DNA of 64,000 bases. Origin: Neorhizobium galegae (lineage in GTDB: Bacteria > Pseudomonadota > Alphaproteobacteria > Rhizobiales > Rhizobiaceae). This document shows positions 34,188 to 43,043 of this stretch, in pieces. Below the pieces are notes generated by a model, which worked only from the letters and a program-made list of their open reading frames with translations, was not told the DNA's origin and searched no databases. Within the stretch, counting starts at the first letter, position 1, and each line of letters opens with the position of its first letter. A program made the translations under genes and the position numbers. The stretch is from positions 620,001-684,000 of the forward strand of contig NZ_CP090096.1 of NCBI RefSeq assembly GCF_021391675.1. Reading direction: 5' to 3'.

Positions 34188-35068
34188 GTGCCGCCACACT
34201 TCCGGCCGCCGGGACATCACCGGCAAACGCGTCGCGCGGGATATTGCTGATGTTGCTGTTGCCGGGGCTCATCGCTCTTGCGATCACCTTCCTGCTGCCG
34301 CTGATATGGCTTTTGCGGGCCTCCTTCGCATCCTCGACGATGGGCGCGTTCAGCGGCGGAAACTGGACGGTGCAATCCTATTCGGCGGTGCTGTTCGATC
34401 CGTTTTACTGGCGGATAGCCTGGAACACGCTGGTGCTCGGCTTCAACGTGGCGATCTTTGCGGTGATCCTGTCCTATCCGATCGCGCTGTTCCTGGCGCG
34501 CACGGAAAGCCGCTTTCGCGGTGTCCTGACGGCACTTGCCGTCGCACCGCTGCTGACGTCGTCGGTCGTCAGAACCTATGGCTGGATGGTCATCCTCGGA
34601 GACCGCGGCGTGATCAACAGCACGCTCCAGTCTCTTTCGCTGACGGGCGGGGTCATCCGGCTCACCAATAACAGCTTTGGTGCCACGGTTGCGCTGATCG
34701 AAATCCTGATGCCCTATGCCATCCTTGCGATGCTCAGCGGTTTCGGGCGGCTGAACACGCAACTCGAGGAGGCCGCCGCCATGCTCGGGGCGAACCGCTT
34801 GAGGGTCTTCACGCGCATCATCCTGCCGCTCAGCGCCCCCGGCGTGCTCACTGCAGCGCTTCTGGTCTTCGTACTGGCGATTTCCTCATTCGTCACGCCG
34901 CGGCTGATGGGCGGCGGACGCGTTTTCGTGCTCGGCACCGAAGTCTTCAACGAGGCGACGGTCACGCTCAACTGGCCTTTGGCGGCAGCCCTGTCGGTCA
35001 TGCTGCTGATCCTGTTCAGCAGCATTATCCTGCTTTACCAGCGCGCTTTGCGCGCATTGGAGACGTGA
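34184..35068 (+). CDS. ABC transporter permease (PotB type)
   Basis: Inner-membrane permease of 294 residues with six predicted helices. The first is LLMLLLPGLIALAITFLLPLIWLLRASF. An EAA loop is at QLEEAAAMLGANRLRVFTRIILPLSAPGV. The frame is open 41 codons further upstream, but the ATG at 34184 overlaps the ATPase stop and is followed by the first helix. It pairs with the PotC-type permease. Confidence 0.92.
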   Translation: MSAATLPAAGTSPANASRGILLMLLLPGLIALAITFLLPLIWLLRASFASSTMGAFSGGNWTVQSYSAVLFDPFYWRIAWNTLVLGFNVAIFAVILSYPIALFLARTESRFRGVLTALAVAPLLTSSVVRTYGWMVILGDRGVINSTLQSLSLTGGVIRLTNNSFGATVALIEILMPYAILAMLSGFGRLNTQLEEAAAMLGANRLRVFTRIILPLSAPGVLTAALLVFVLAISSFVTPRLMGGGRVFVLGTEVFNEATVTLNWPLAAALSVMLLILFSSIILLYQRALRALET

Positions 35069-35074
35069 GGGGCC

Positions 35075-35869
35075 ATGCAGAGCAATCCACTCCTCGGCCG
35101 GATCGCCTGGAATACGCTGATCGCGCTGCTTTACCTGTTCCTGCTGGCGCCGATCATCGTTGTCTTCATCATCTCCTTCGATACACGCCAGTATCTCGCC
35201 TTCCCGCCGGAGAGCTTCTCCTTCGGCTCCTATGTAAAGGTCTTCCAGAACGTCAAGTTCATCTCGGCCTTCTGGCGGAGCCTTGTCATCGGCGCGGTTG
35301 TCGGCCTCGTCGCGGTTTCTGCCGGAATGCTGCTGTCGTTGTCGCTGGTGCGTTACCAATTCCGTGGCAAGGCGGCGGTGAACTTCCTTATCCTCGCGCC
35401 GTTCCTGGTGCCGCATATCGTTCTTGCCGTCGGCATCATGCTGGTGATCGCGCCGCTCGGCCTGCTGGATAGCTATCCGGGCATCGTGCTTGCCCATCTC
35501 GGCATCACGATCCCCTACACCGTCAGAACGATCACCATGAGCCTGATGGCGGTGGATACCCGCGTCGAGGAAGCAGCCCTCGTCCATGGCGCATCGCCGC
35601 GTATGGTGTTCTGGCGCATCACCCTGCCGCTGGTGCGGCCCGGGCTGATCGCGGGCGGCGTGATTGCCTTCCTCATCTCCTTCGACGAAGCGACGATCTC
35701 GCTCTTTATCGTGTCGGTCAAGGCTTCGACGCTGCCGACGGAAATCTACCACTATCTCGAATATTCCACCGATCCGCAGATCGCCGCCCTCTCCGTCGTC
35801 CTGATCCTGATCTCGGTCGGGGTGGTGATGGCGGTCGAAAAGCTGATCGGCCTACGCAAGGCGCTCTGA
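35075..35869 (+). CDS. ABC transporter permease (PotC type)
   Basis: Inner-membrane permease of 264 residues. The first helix is NTLIALLYLFLLAPIIVVFIISF. The EAA loop is VEEAALVHGASPRMVFWRITLPLVRPGL. It starts six bases after the previous gene and ends one base before the esterase ATG. Length and loop placement are those of PotC/YdcV-type subunits. Confidence 0.92.
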   Translation: MQSNPLLGRIAWNTLIALLYLFLLAPIIVVFIISFDTRQYLAFPPESFSFGSYVKVFQNVKFISAFWRSLVIGAVVGLVAVSAGMLLSLSLVRYQFRGKAAVNFLILAPFLVPHIVLAVGIMLVIAPLGLLDSYPGIVLAHLGITIPYTVRTITMSLMAVDTRVEEAALVHGASPRMVFWRITLPLVRPGLIAGGVIAFLISFDEATISLFIVSVKASTLPTEIYHYLEYSTDPQIAALSVVLILISVGVVMAVEKLIGLRKAL

Positions 35870-35870
35870 C

Positions 35871-37361
35871 ATGCTCGTCGAGACAACTGCCGGCACCGTC
35901 GAGGGGTTCAAAGAAAACGGCTACGCCGTTTTTCTCGGGGTTCCCTATGCGGCACCGATTACTCCCGAGCGGCGTTTCGCCGCGCCGCAGCCGGCGCCGC
36001 GCTGGTCCGGGATCCGGTCCGCCAAGGCGCTCAGCGAAGTGTGTCCGCAGATCCCGACCTATGGTCCCGTGGGGAAAGCCGCTGCATCGACGCTGGAATT
36101 CGGCACCGACTTCCTGACGATCAATATCCGCACGCCGTCCGTCACCGGATCGGCACCGGTCCTGGTCTGGATTCACGGAGGCGGTTACGCGGTCGGTTCC
36201 GCCAACGAGGCGGTGCTGCAAAGTGGTGCATTCGCCGCGAGCGGCCTCGTCGAGGTGACAGTCAACTATCGGCTCGGGGCACTCGGCTTTCTGCATCTCA
36301 ACGACGGCTCGCCGGACAATCGCGGTCTTCTCGATCAGATCGCGGCACTGGAATGGGTCCGCGACAACATCTCCTCCTTCGGAGGGGATCCCAAGCAGGT
36401 AACGTTTGCAGGTCGTTCGGCGGGGGGCTTCTCGATTGCGGCTGTCATGGCGATGCCGGCTGCCGACGGGCTGTTTTGCAAAGCAATGCTGCAGAGCGGC
36501 GCAAGCACTGGCGTCTCGACGATGGACGATGCCCAGAAGCTCAACAGGCGCATGCTGGACTATCTAGAGGTGACCGAAACGGAACTCGCAAACGTGCCCT
36601 TCGAGAAACTGCTCATTGCACAGCGCGACCTCTGTAATGAATCTTACGAAAAGCACGATTTCGAGCGGGACGGCTCGGCCTCGATGCTGGGCGTGCCTTT
36701 CGTTCCGGTTGTCGACGGCTTCTCGCTTCCGTTGCACCCGGAAGACGCAGCCGCGCGCGGAAAAACGGCCGCCGTCCCGATGATGATCGGCTGCACGACC
36801 GGCGAATACGTCACGCACGCGACAGCGCAGCCGGAAATGGACTTCGACCTCGCAGCCCGGCTGCTGCATCAGCGCGTGCTGCCCTTGGGCCTGTCCGGCG
36901 TCGAGATCGTCGGGCGATATCGTGAAGCTCTTCCGCAGCACACGGCACGCGGCATCTGGAGGGCCGTCGGCGGTGACCTGGTATTCCAGAACCCTGCCAC
37001 CCGGTTCGCGCGCCTCCATGCGGCGCATCAGCCGGTCTATAAATATCTCTACGGTCCCGTCGAGCCGGACGAGCTTGGCGCCCCACACGGTGCGGAGGTC
37101 GGCGAGGTCTGGTATCGCCAGGGAATGGATGTCAGCCATCTGCCGGCACGTCAGGCCGTCAAGGACAGGACCTTCGCGGCAGCGGTTCACAAGGTCTGGG
37201 TTTCGTTTATTCGCGACGTGAGGCCCGAGACGCCTGCAGGCAGGTGGCCGCGTTATTCCCGCACCAAGCCACAGGTCTTGCACATGGAGAAGGGTATATT
37301 CCGCCTCCCGATCGATCCCTTCGACGGCCGAACGGCGCTTTGGGCAAGGCCGCTCGCCTAA
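35871..37361 (+). CDS. Carboxylesterase/lipase family protein (type B)
   Basis: Alpha/beta hydrolase of 496 residues, the length of type-B carboxylesterases. HGGG (102-105) supplies the oxyanion hole and Ser183 in GRSAGG is the nucleophile. FLGVPYAAPITPERRFAAPQP near the N-terminus is the usual signature. The nucleophile motif usually reads GESAGG in this family; Arg182 is a departure. The probable catalytic His lies in GAPHGAEV near residue 404. It is the last gene of the operon and has no signal peptide, so it may hydrolyse an ester brought in by the Pot-type transporter. Confidence 0.87.
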   Translation: MLVETTAGTVEGFKENGYAVFLGVPYAAPITPERRFAAPQPAPRWSGIRSAKALSEVCPQIPTYGPVGKAAASTLEFGTDFLTINIRTPSVTGSAPVLVWIHGGGYAVGSANEAVLQSGAFAASGLVEVTVNYRLGALGFLHLNDGSPDNRGLLDQIAALEWVRDNISSFGGDPKQVTFAGRSAGGFSIAAVMAMPAADGLFCKAMLQSGASTGVSTMDDAQKLNRRMLDYLEVTETELANVPFEKLLIAQRDLCNESYEKHDFERDGSASMLGVPFVPVVDGFSLPLHPEDAAARGKTAAVPMMIGCTTGEYVTHATAQPEMDFDLAARLLHQRVLPLGLSGVEIVGRYREALPQHTARGIWRAVGGDLVFQNPATRFARLHAAHQPVYKYLYGPVEPDELGAPHGAEVGEVWYRQGMDVSHLPARQAVKDRTFAAAVHKVWVSFIRDVRPETPAGRWPRYSRTKPQVLHMEKGIFRLPIDPFDGRTALWARPLA

Positions 37362-37565
37362 CCCGGTTTCCTTGGGCCGAGCCTGCCCCTTATGGACTTT
37401 CGCTTCGATGATGGAGATTGCCGACCTTGTTCAATCCACCTCTAGCTTCCGCTGAGCAAATCGACCTATGGGTATTATCGGGCAATCCGAGCGGGTCTAA
37501 GAAGACATCCCGTCGGCTTGCAACTATTGCTAGGCTTTGCGGTCTTGCCGAATTCAGGATTTTGG

Positions 37566-38501
37566 ATGCCCCCTGACTATCTGGATACGAAACAGCTCGA
37601 AGCGTTCGTTGCCGTGATCTCGATCGGCAGCATGACCGGAGCTGCCAAGGCGCTGGGCAAGTCGCAGCCGGTGATTACCCGGCTCATACAGGATCTGGAG
37701 CAGGAACTCGGATTTCCAATCCTGCATCGGAACGGTCCGCGGATAGCGCCGACGGAGCATGGCGTGGCCTTCTTCGCTCAGGCGGAGCTGTTCTTGAGCG
37801 GATTGCGCACGATCAGCGAACGTGCCCGGTCGATCGCGACAGCGCGGGCGACGCCGATCGAAGTGGCGTCGATCCCGGCCATCGCCGCGAGCATTGTTCC
37901 GCTCGCCCTCAGTGACTTACCCGCGGATCAGTTTCCGGATCATGTCCACCTTCAAAGCACGTCGGCTGAAAATGTCGTGCAGGCGGTCGTAGCACGAACC
38001 GCTGATATCGGCATTGCAAGCCTTCCGCTGGATAATCCGGGGGTGGATGTGCATTGGGTGGGCGAAGTCCCCTGTGTCGCCGTTGTCGCCGCAAACGATC
38101 CCCTGGCCGGTCTCGATCTGCTTTCCGCGGAAAACCTGAAGGGCCGCCGGCTGATCGCTTCCGCCAACCCCTATCGGCTGAGGATGAGGATCGACAAGGC
38201 ACTTGCGGAGCAGTCGATTGAAACGGGTGGAATTATCGACAGCAATGCGACTTATGTCTCGCTCGCGCTGGCTCGATCGGGACTTGGGGTGGCGATCGTC
38301 GAATCCGTTACCCTCACGGGCCTTCCGATCAAGGATGTCGTCATCCTGCCGCTCGCCTTCCACATTCCGTTCTACTGGGGCGTCATCACGGCAACCGGCG
38401 TACCGCTGCCTGCGACTGTTGAGCGGCTGATCTTGTCCATCGAGCGCCGAGCAATGGACGTGCCGCATTTTCGCAGGCTCAAAGGGATACCAGCGGTTTA
38501 G
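37566..38501 (+). CDS. LysR family transcriptional regulator
   Basis: LysR-type regulator of 311 residues. The helix-turn-helix runs from DTKQLEAFVAVISIGSMTGAAKALGKSQPVITRLIQDLEQELG, followed by the effector-binding domain. The frame is open 16 codons upstream. The ATG at 37566 starts where family similarity begins. About 200 bp separate it from the end of the upstream operon, which it may regulate. Its last 12 or so bases overlap the remains of a narK-like gene on the other strand. Confidence 0.87.
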   Translation: MPPDYLDTKQLEAFVAVISIGSMTGAAKALGKSQPVITRLIQDLEQELGFPILHRNGPRIAPTEHGVAFFAQAELFLSGLRTISERARSIATARATPIEVASIPAIAASIVPLALSDLPADQFPDHVHLQSTSAENVVQAVVARTADIGIASLPLDNPGVDVHWVGEVPCVAVVAANDPLAGLDLLSAENLKGRRLIASANPYRLRMRIDKALAEQSIETGGIIDSNATYVSLALARSGLGVAIVESVTLTGLPIKDVVILPLAFHIPFYWGVITATGVPLPATVERLILSIERRAMDVPHFRRLKGIPAV

Positions 38502-38921
38502 GCAGTTGATGCTCGATTTCTTGACCGCGCCGGCAAGACCGACGCCGAGCCCTGCGATGAGCATTTCGGCATAGGTTGTCGCATAAGAAAGCAGGAAGGT
38601 GGCCATCGCCGATGCCAGCATGGTGAGCGTGTAAACCAAACGCCCACCATAGCGCCCAGTCCAAATTCCAAGCACAAGATGGGCGACGGATCCGGTCAAT
38701 ATGGGCGTGCCGACCAACAGGCCGAACTGAGCCTCACTAAGTCCGAGATCCTGCTTGATGCGAACACCGATGATCGCAAAGATCGCCCACACGGCGAAAC
38801 AGACGGTGAAGGCAGTCGTGGAAATCCACAGTGCTTTCGCTGGTGCGCCGGCGTTTAGGGAACAGTTTTTCTCAGAAACAGACTGACTTCTCCGCGGCCC
38901 GACAAGTTTGTGCTCAATCAA
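38490..38921 (-). pseudogene. Nitrate/nitrite MFS transporter (NarK-like), N-terminal fragment
   Basis: About 145 codons from the ATG at 38921 match the start of NarK-type major facilitator proteins. FAVWAIFAIIGVRIKQDLGLSEAQFGLLVGTPILTGS is followed by LGIWTGRYGGRLVYTLTMLASAMATFLLS, and the similarity fades at RWYPFEP. The frame then runs antisense through the LysR gene without any transporter-like sequence. Some 250 residues, including eight or more helices, are missing. This is a 3' truncation caused by rearrangement at the LysR boundary. Confidence 0.8.
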
Positions 38922-39355
38922 TCGATGAGGGTCAGAAACGCCAAACGCCGCACGTCAGGGCAGGCATACGAAAGTACGCGGGATACCTGCTCAGCGGCTT
39001 TGCTTGAGGCGCACGTCATTGGGCTGCAAGATGCGGCCTTTCGGCTCACAATTTTATAAGAAAGGGCCGTGCCAGTTTCTGATGTCGAATATCCGGTCTT
39101 TTTGCCGGAATTCCGCCTGAACTGATCTCGGTAGAGCTTAAATCATCAGCAGTTGTTGTCAAAAATTGTGCACTGCGCACAAGGTAGGCGCTGGGCTGGG
39201 AACTGTCTTAGTCCTGCGCATATTCGGCCGCGATCCGAAAAGGTTCCCTGTTGATTTCCACAGAACCGAGCCGGTTCGGGCCATAATTTCCATTCAGAAT
39301 TGAGCCTTGCGAACGTCCCACATCGGGGCACGCGGCGGGGCAACGGAGTGATCAC
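38922..39355. other. Intergenic, nothing recognised
   Basis: About 430 relatively AT-rich bases between the narK fragment and the IS21-like fragment. No gene with a plausible start and composition, and no convincing hairpin or repeat, was seen. Confidence 0.4.
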
Positions 39356-39535
39356 GTGGGACCTCTAAACATCATCCGTCGGATGGCACTGCGCGAGAAG
39401 TCGTCGATTCGTGAGATTGCTATCCTGTCAGACCTGGAGTGGAACGGCCTGCCAATCCATGGGAGTGCCGGTCTTGAGCTAGGATTGATCAAGCGGTTCA
39501 CGCTTCCCTGGAGCATCCTGAACGCAGTGAAGTGA
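39356..39535 (+). pseudogene. Possible IS21-like IstA N-terminal fragment
   Basis: A GTG codon with CGGAG seven bases upstream opens a 59-codon frame. Its first 20 codons (PLNIIRRMALREKSSIREIA) resemble the N-terminal helix-turn-helix of IS21-type transposases. The resemblance stops after about 25 codons and the rest of the frame is unfamiliar. It is probably a short scar of an insertion sequence. The identification is by eye. Confidence 0.4.
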
Positions 39536-39554
39536 AGCATGACGTTTGCGGTAT

Positions 39555-40175
39555 CTACGCCTTTCGCCCATCAAGATGCTCTTGGATGATCCTGGCCCGG
39601 GTCCTGCGGCCCGAGAAATCCCAGCCGATCTTGCCGACAGTCTCAATATATTCGTCAAACATCGCGGCCCGCGCTTTCGTGCCTCTCCCTGGAGGCGCGG
39701 TCATCTTCTTCCAGGCACCTTCAAGACCATCCTTGAACTGGGTGCTCGGCCAGAAGTATCCTTTTCCTTCTGCGATATCTTTCGTCCACACTAGCGCGAT
39801 ATAGGCGGTAATGGCGCCACCAAACGCGGAAGTGACAGCTTTTATCCGCTCATCGCCCGCAACTGAGCCGAGCCAGGCCGGCAGTGGTTGGAGACTGACG
39901 AACAAGATAGCGTATGTCGCGAGCGCCATGATTCCTAATGCGGTGGCAATCCAGAATTCAATGAACCATCGGCCAGCTTTCGGCGCGGTCGGGAGGAGAA
40001 GGTTGCCGATCCACAGTAGCCCGAAGCCGCCGATGACGAGGGCAACATCCGCGATCAGCCACCAACCGCTGCCGGTGAAGGATCGAATACCGAGTAGCAC
40101 GCCCGCCGTCGCCGGCAGGCCGGTTGTCGCCGTTCCGATGAACTGTTTCACTTTGGCGTTCCGTTCAACCGCCAA
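39555..40175 (-). CDS. Hypothetical membrane protein
   Basis: Protein of 206 residues with four likely transmembrane segments: GLPATAGVLLGI, WLIADVALVIGGFGLLWIGNLLL, WIATALGIMALATYAILFVSL, and AFGGAITAYIALVWTKDIA. A basic soluble C-terminal tail of about 70 residues follows (KARAAMFDEYIETVGKIGWDF). No family is recognised. Its start overlaps the end of the small upstream gene by 28 bp, so the two probably form an operon. They form an intact island amid gene fragments. Confidence 0.6.
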   Translation of the reverse strand: MAVERNAKVKQFIGTATTGLPATAGVLLGIRSFTGSGWWLIADVALVIGGFGLLWIGNLLLPTAPKAGRWFIEFWIATALGIMALATYAILFVSLQPLPAWLGSVAGDERIKAVTSAFGGAITAYIALVWTKDIAEGKGYFWPSTQFKDGLEGAWKKMTAPPGRGTKARAAMFDEYIETVGKIGWDFSGRRTRARIIQEHLDGRKA

Positions 40176-40450
40176 CGATGCGGTATTGCGTGTTGACAGC
40201 GGTAGACCAGGCTGCCGTCATTATCGACGACCATTTCGATTTCAGGTGGGGGCGGGGGATCGAAATCGCATTTGGCGAATGCCATCGCCAGCAAATGATT
40301 GACCTGTTTGAGCGACGGAGGCGGCGCGAAATTCTGCCCCTGCCGTGTCATCTCGGTCGCAGCTTGGCGGACTGCTTCAAGGATATCAGGCACGAGATCG
40401 GGCCGACCGATCCTTACGTCAGGCAGCTGATTAAGCGGTACTTCCACCAT
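40148..40450 (-). CDS. Hypothetical protein
   Basis: Small soluble protein of 100 residues (MVEVPLNQLPDVRIGRPDLVP...). A proline run (DPPPPPEIEMVVDNDGSLVYRC) lies in the C-terminal half. The pattern of VPDILEAVRQAATEMTRQGQNF suggests an amphipathic helix. No family is recognised. The ATG at 40450 is preferred over one 13 codons upstream. Overlap with the membrane-protein gene suggests joint expression. Confidence 0.5.
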   Translation of the reverse strand: MVEVPLNQLPDVRIGRPDLVPDILEAVRQAATEMTRQGQNFAPPPSLKQVNHLLAMAFAKCDFDPPPPPEIEMVVDNDGSLVYRCQHAIPHRWRLNGTPK

Positions 40451-40774
40451 GCGCAAACTCCAACTTGGGGCAAAAGACTGGGGATGCAAATGCTGATGTG
40501 AAACAAGCTATGGGGGTTCGATGGAGCAGCTCGAAGAGTAATCGCGGCTCGCGGAGAAGTCGAGTCGATTGGCTTGCGACGCCATCCGAAGAGGAAACCG
40601 TCGGATCAACCGGCGTCGCCGAAGCTCTCAGGAAGAGTACGTCTTCACCGTTGGTTCAGATCCTGTCAAGAGCAGCCATCTGGCTATCCATTGCTGGTCC
40701 AAGACTTCGTCCCATTGGCAATGGCTGCTCCTTGGCTGTCACATCAAAAGACCGGGCGATTTTGGCCTTGCCGG
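40451..40774. other. No intact gene; possible 5' remains of the cysteine-synthase-like pseudogene
   Basis: About 320 bases in which plus-strand frames overlap but none is convincing. Any 5' half of the following PLP-enzyme remnant would lie here, but I could not trace it in any frame. Confidence 0.3.
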
Positions 40775-41072
40775 TATGACAATCCGGACAACCCGCTGTC
40801 ATACGCGAAGGTAGCCGCGAAGCTGATCGAACGGATCGGCCGCATCGATTGCCTCGTCGGAACCATGGGGTCAGGCGGTTCGCTCTGCGGCACTGCCCGC
40901 TATCTGCGGCTGTTGTTTCCGGACCTCTTCGTTATTGGCGTCGACACGATGAACAGTGTCCTCTTCGGGCAGCCGGACGCACCGCGCTTGATCCGCGGAC
41001 TGGGCGGCAGCATTCTTCCGAAGAATGTCGACCATACACAGGTGGGATGAGGTCCACTGGCTTTCCGCCGCA
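40775..41072 (+). pseudogene. Cysteine synthase-like PLP enzyme, internal fragment
   Basis: YDNPDNPLSYAK, then GRIDCLVGTMGSGGSLCGTARYL and VIGVDTMNSVLFGQPDAPRLIRGLGGS match the middle of PLP-dependent cysteine synthase/beta-synthase homologs. The GSGGSLCGT loop is the phosphate-binding region. The frame breaks after NVDHTQ, and DEVHWLSAA continues in another frame to about 41072. The N-terminal catalytic-lysine part and the C-terminal end are not found. The remnant is clearly non-functional. Confidence 0.75.
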
Positions 41073-41291
41073 TCGCCGGTCACCCGCATGTCGGGATGGC
41101 AGCCCCGAAACCGTCCGGCGCGGGCATGGCGACATGCCATCTCGGTCCGGACGTTACCCAAAGGCGAAATGCGCGGTCGTAGATTCGCGCGGTCCCTTGC
41201 CGACGACAGCAATGAATTTATGGCAGAAGATGCCGGGCGGCGCAACGCAGCAATGGCGTTGAGCCAGGCGATCACCTCGTGCTGAATCGAG
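41073..41291. other. Unassigned scar between two gene fragments
   Basis: About 220 bases between the PLP-enzyme fragment and the livG fragment. Open frames exist on both strands but none is recognisable. The junction with livG is sharp near 41290. Confidence 0.3.
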
Positions 41292-41489
41292 ATCGACGAG
41301 GTCCTGGCGATCCTTTTCGCGCTCAACCGGTCAGGCGTCGCGGTGATCATGATCGAACACATCATGCATGCGGTCATGCGCTTCTCGGAACGGGTCGTCT
41401 GCTTCGAGACCGGCCGCCTGATCGCGGCGGGAACCTCGTCCGAGATCGCCGAAAATCCGCTCGTTCAGAAGGTGTATTTCGGTGAATAG
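41292..41489 (+). pseudogene. Branched-chain amino acid ABC ATPase (LivG), C-terminal fragment
   Basis: Sixty-five codons reading IDEVLAILFALNRSGVAVIMIEH, then VVCFETGRLIAAGTSSEI and QKVYFGE, end in TAG. These are the last third of a LivG-type ATPase, including the switch-histidine segment (MIEH). The Walker A, signature and Walker B parts are missing, so the gene is 5'-truncated. Its stop overlaps the GTG start of the following livF as in intact liv operons. This is not a copy of the livG at 50 kb. Confidence 0.85.
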
Positions 41490-42213
41490 GCTGATTATTG
41501 AAAACCTGTCGGCCGGTTACGGCGCCGTCTCGGTCCTGCGAAAGGTTTCGCTGGAACTGAACGAGAGCGAGATGGTCGCGCTGCTCGGCATGAACGGCAA
41601 CGGCAAGAGCACGCTGCTCAACTGCATCCTCGGTTTCGTGCGGGCAAGCGCGGGCCGGATCGTGCTCGAATGGAACGGCAAGAACACCGACCTCACGAAA
41701 CTTCAACCGCACGAGATCGTCCGCCTCGGCCTGTCGATCGTCCCGGAAGGGCGCCGCCTCGTGCCGAACATCTCGGTCGAAGACAATCTCAAGCTCGCGG
41801 GCAGCAACCCCCTGGTCCGCGACCGGATGAAGCAGAACCTCGCCTACTGTTTCGAAACTTTCCCGCTGCTTCTGGAGCGTCGCAGGCAGATCGCTTCGAC
41901 CATGAGCGGCGGGCAGCAGCAACTGCTGGCGATCGCCCGTTCGCTGATGACGGCGCCGAAGATCATCATCATCGACGAACCCTCGGTGGGCCTGGCGCCG
42001 ATCGTCGTGCGCGACGTGCTGAATGCCATCACAAAGCTGCGCGAGAAGAGCAACATGACGATCCTGATGGCGGAGCAGAGCTTCTTCCAGGCGATCGACG
42101 TGTCGTCGCGCGCCTATGTGCTCGCCCATGGCAGCATTCAACGGGAGTTCAAGCGTTCGGACGGCGAGATCGCCCATGACGAGATCCGCCGCGCCATGCT
42201 GGGCGCGCATTAG
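41482..42213 (+). CDS. livF: Branched-chain amino acid ABC ATPase (LivF type), orphan
   Basis: Intact ABC ATPase of 243 residues. Walker A is GMNGNGKST, the signature MSGGQQQLLAIARSL and Walker B IIIIDEPSVGLAP. PEGRRLVPNISVEDNL is the usual LivF-type Q-loop region. GTG is the start, overlapping the livG stop (GTGAATAG). Its partner ATPase is truncated and no matching permease lies nearby, so it is probably a non-functional relic though its frame is intact. It could also serve the second liv system, but that has its own livF. Confidence 0.88.
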   Translation: MNRLIIENLSAGYGAVSVLRKVSLELNESEMVALLGMNGNGKSTLLNCILGFVRASAGRIVLEWNGKNTDLTKLQPHEIVRLGLSIVPEGRRLVPNISVEDNLKLAGSNPLVRDRMKQNLAYCFETFPLLLERRRQIASTMSGGQQQLLAIARSLMTAPKIIIIDEPSVGLAPIVVRDVLNAITKLREKSNMTILMAEQSFFQAIDVSSRAYVLAHGSIQREFKRSDGEIAHDEIRRAMLGAH

Positions 42214-42222
42214 GGGAGACAC

Positions 42223-42276
42223 GGCGGAACCGCCGAGATCATGGTGGACGGCGGCATTCAGGCGGATGCGCGCTAG
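42223..42276 (+). other. Possible 3' end of an SDR-like gene
   Basis: The frame GGTAEIMVDGGIQADAR ending in TAG resembles the end of a short-chain dehydrogenase. It has no upstream continuation because livF ends 10 bases before. It is probably another rearrangement scar. Confidence 0.25.
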
Positions 42277-42965
42277 GGTTTCCGTCGAACGATCGCCTTT
42301 GCGATTGCGGGGCCACCGAGCATGAAGCTTCGGACGCCGTCGCGGACGATGTCGTCCAGAGATTCCGGGGTGGGCGTCGCGTATACGAACCGACGGATCG
42401 CCAGATAGAAGATGCGGCCATGGAGACCCCAGAACAATTCGGTCTCCCGCTCGGAAAGCGGCGCCTCGTCCGGGCCTGGCAGGCCCAGTTCGTGGCGGAG
42501 TTCCAGGCAGGCAGGTTCGACGATCTGCCGGCGCACGATGTCGAGATAGCGCGTCGTGATGTCGAAGGTTTTGAGGCCGGAGAAGACGAAGATCCGGACC
42601 CAGTCGTAGTGGAAGACACGCTCCACATATCGCAGGTAGAATTCCGTCAGCCGGCTTTCCAGTGATCGGCCGCGGTCGATGATGAGGCCGGCCCAGCTAT
42701 CGTCCCAGCGGCTGAGATAAACATGTTCGTAGACCCGCTCGATCAAGGCTTCCTTGCTGGGAAAATGCCGGTAGATCGCAGAATGGGTGATGCCGATGCG
42801 CTTGGCGAGTTCGCGGGTCTGGCCCTCGAAGCCATGCTCGGCGAAGAAGCGGACGGCCTCCTCCAGGATGAACTGTTCGCGCTCGTTCGCCCGCATGTAT
42901 TGCTTGGGACGCCGCGGTTTTTCTCCGCCACCTTCGCGTTCAAGGCTCTTCTGCTGATCCGTCAT
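42273..42965 (-). CDS. TetR family transcriptional regulator
   Basis: Regulator of about 230 residues. The N-terminal helix-turn-helix is ILEEAVRFFAEHGFEGQTRELAKRIGITHSAIYRHFPSKEAL. The large C-terminal ligand domain includes RVFHYDWVRIFVFSGLKTF. It is divergent from the molybdenum hydroxylase operon, with three ACCARKTGGT-like decamers between them, so it most likely represses that operon and itself. The inducer is probably the substrate or a metabolite. The ATG at 42965 is preferred to one nine codons upstream. Confidence 0.9.
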   Translation of the reverse strand: MTDQQKSLEREGGGEKPRRPKQYMRANEREQFILEEAVRFFAEHGFEGQTRELAKRIGITHSAIYRHFPSKEALIERVYEHVYLSRWDDSWAGLIIDRGRSLESRLTEFYLRYVERVFHYDWVRIFVFSGLKTFDITTRYLDIVRRQIVEPACLELRHELGLPGPDEAPLSERETELFWGLHGRIFYLAIRRFVYATPTPESLDDIVRDGVRSFMLGGPAIAKAIVRRKP

Positions 42966-43043
42966 GCCTGCCCTGATCTGCCATGCCGCCACCGAGTCAC
43001 CGGCAACTCATTTCGCATAGCGATACCGCGACCCGCGTTTGAG

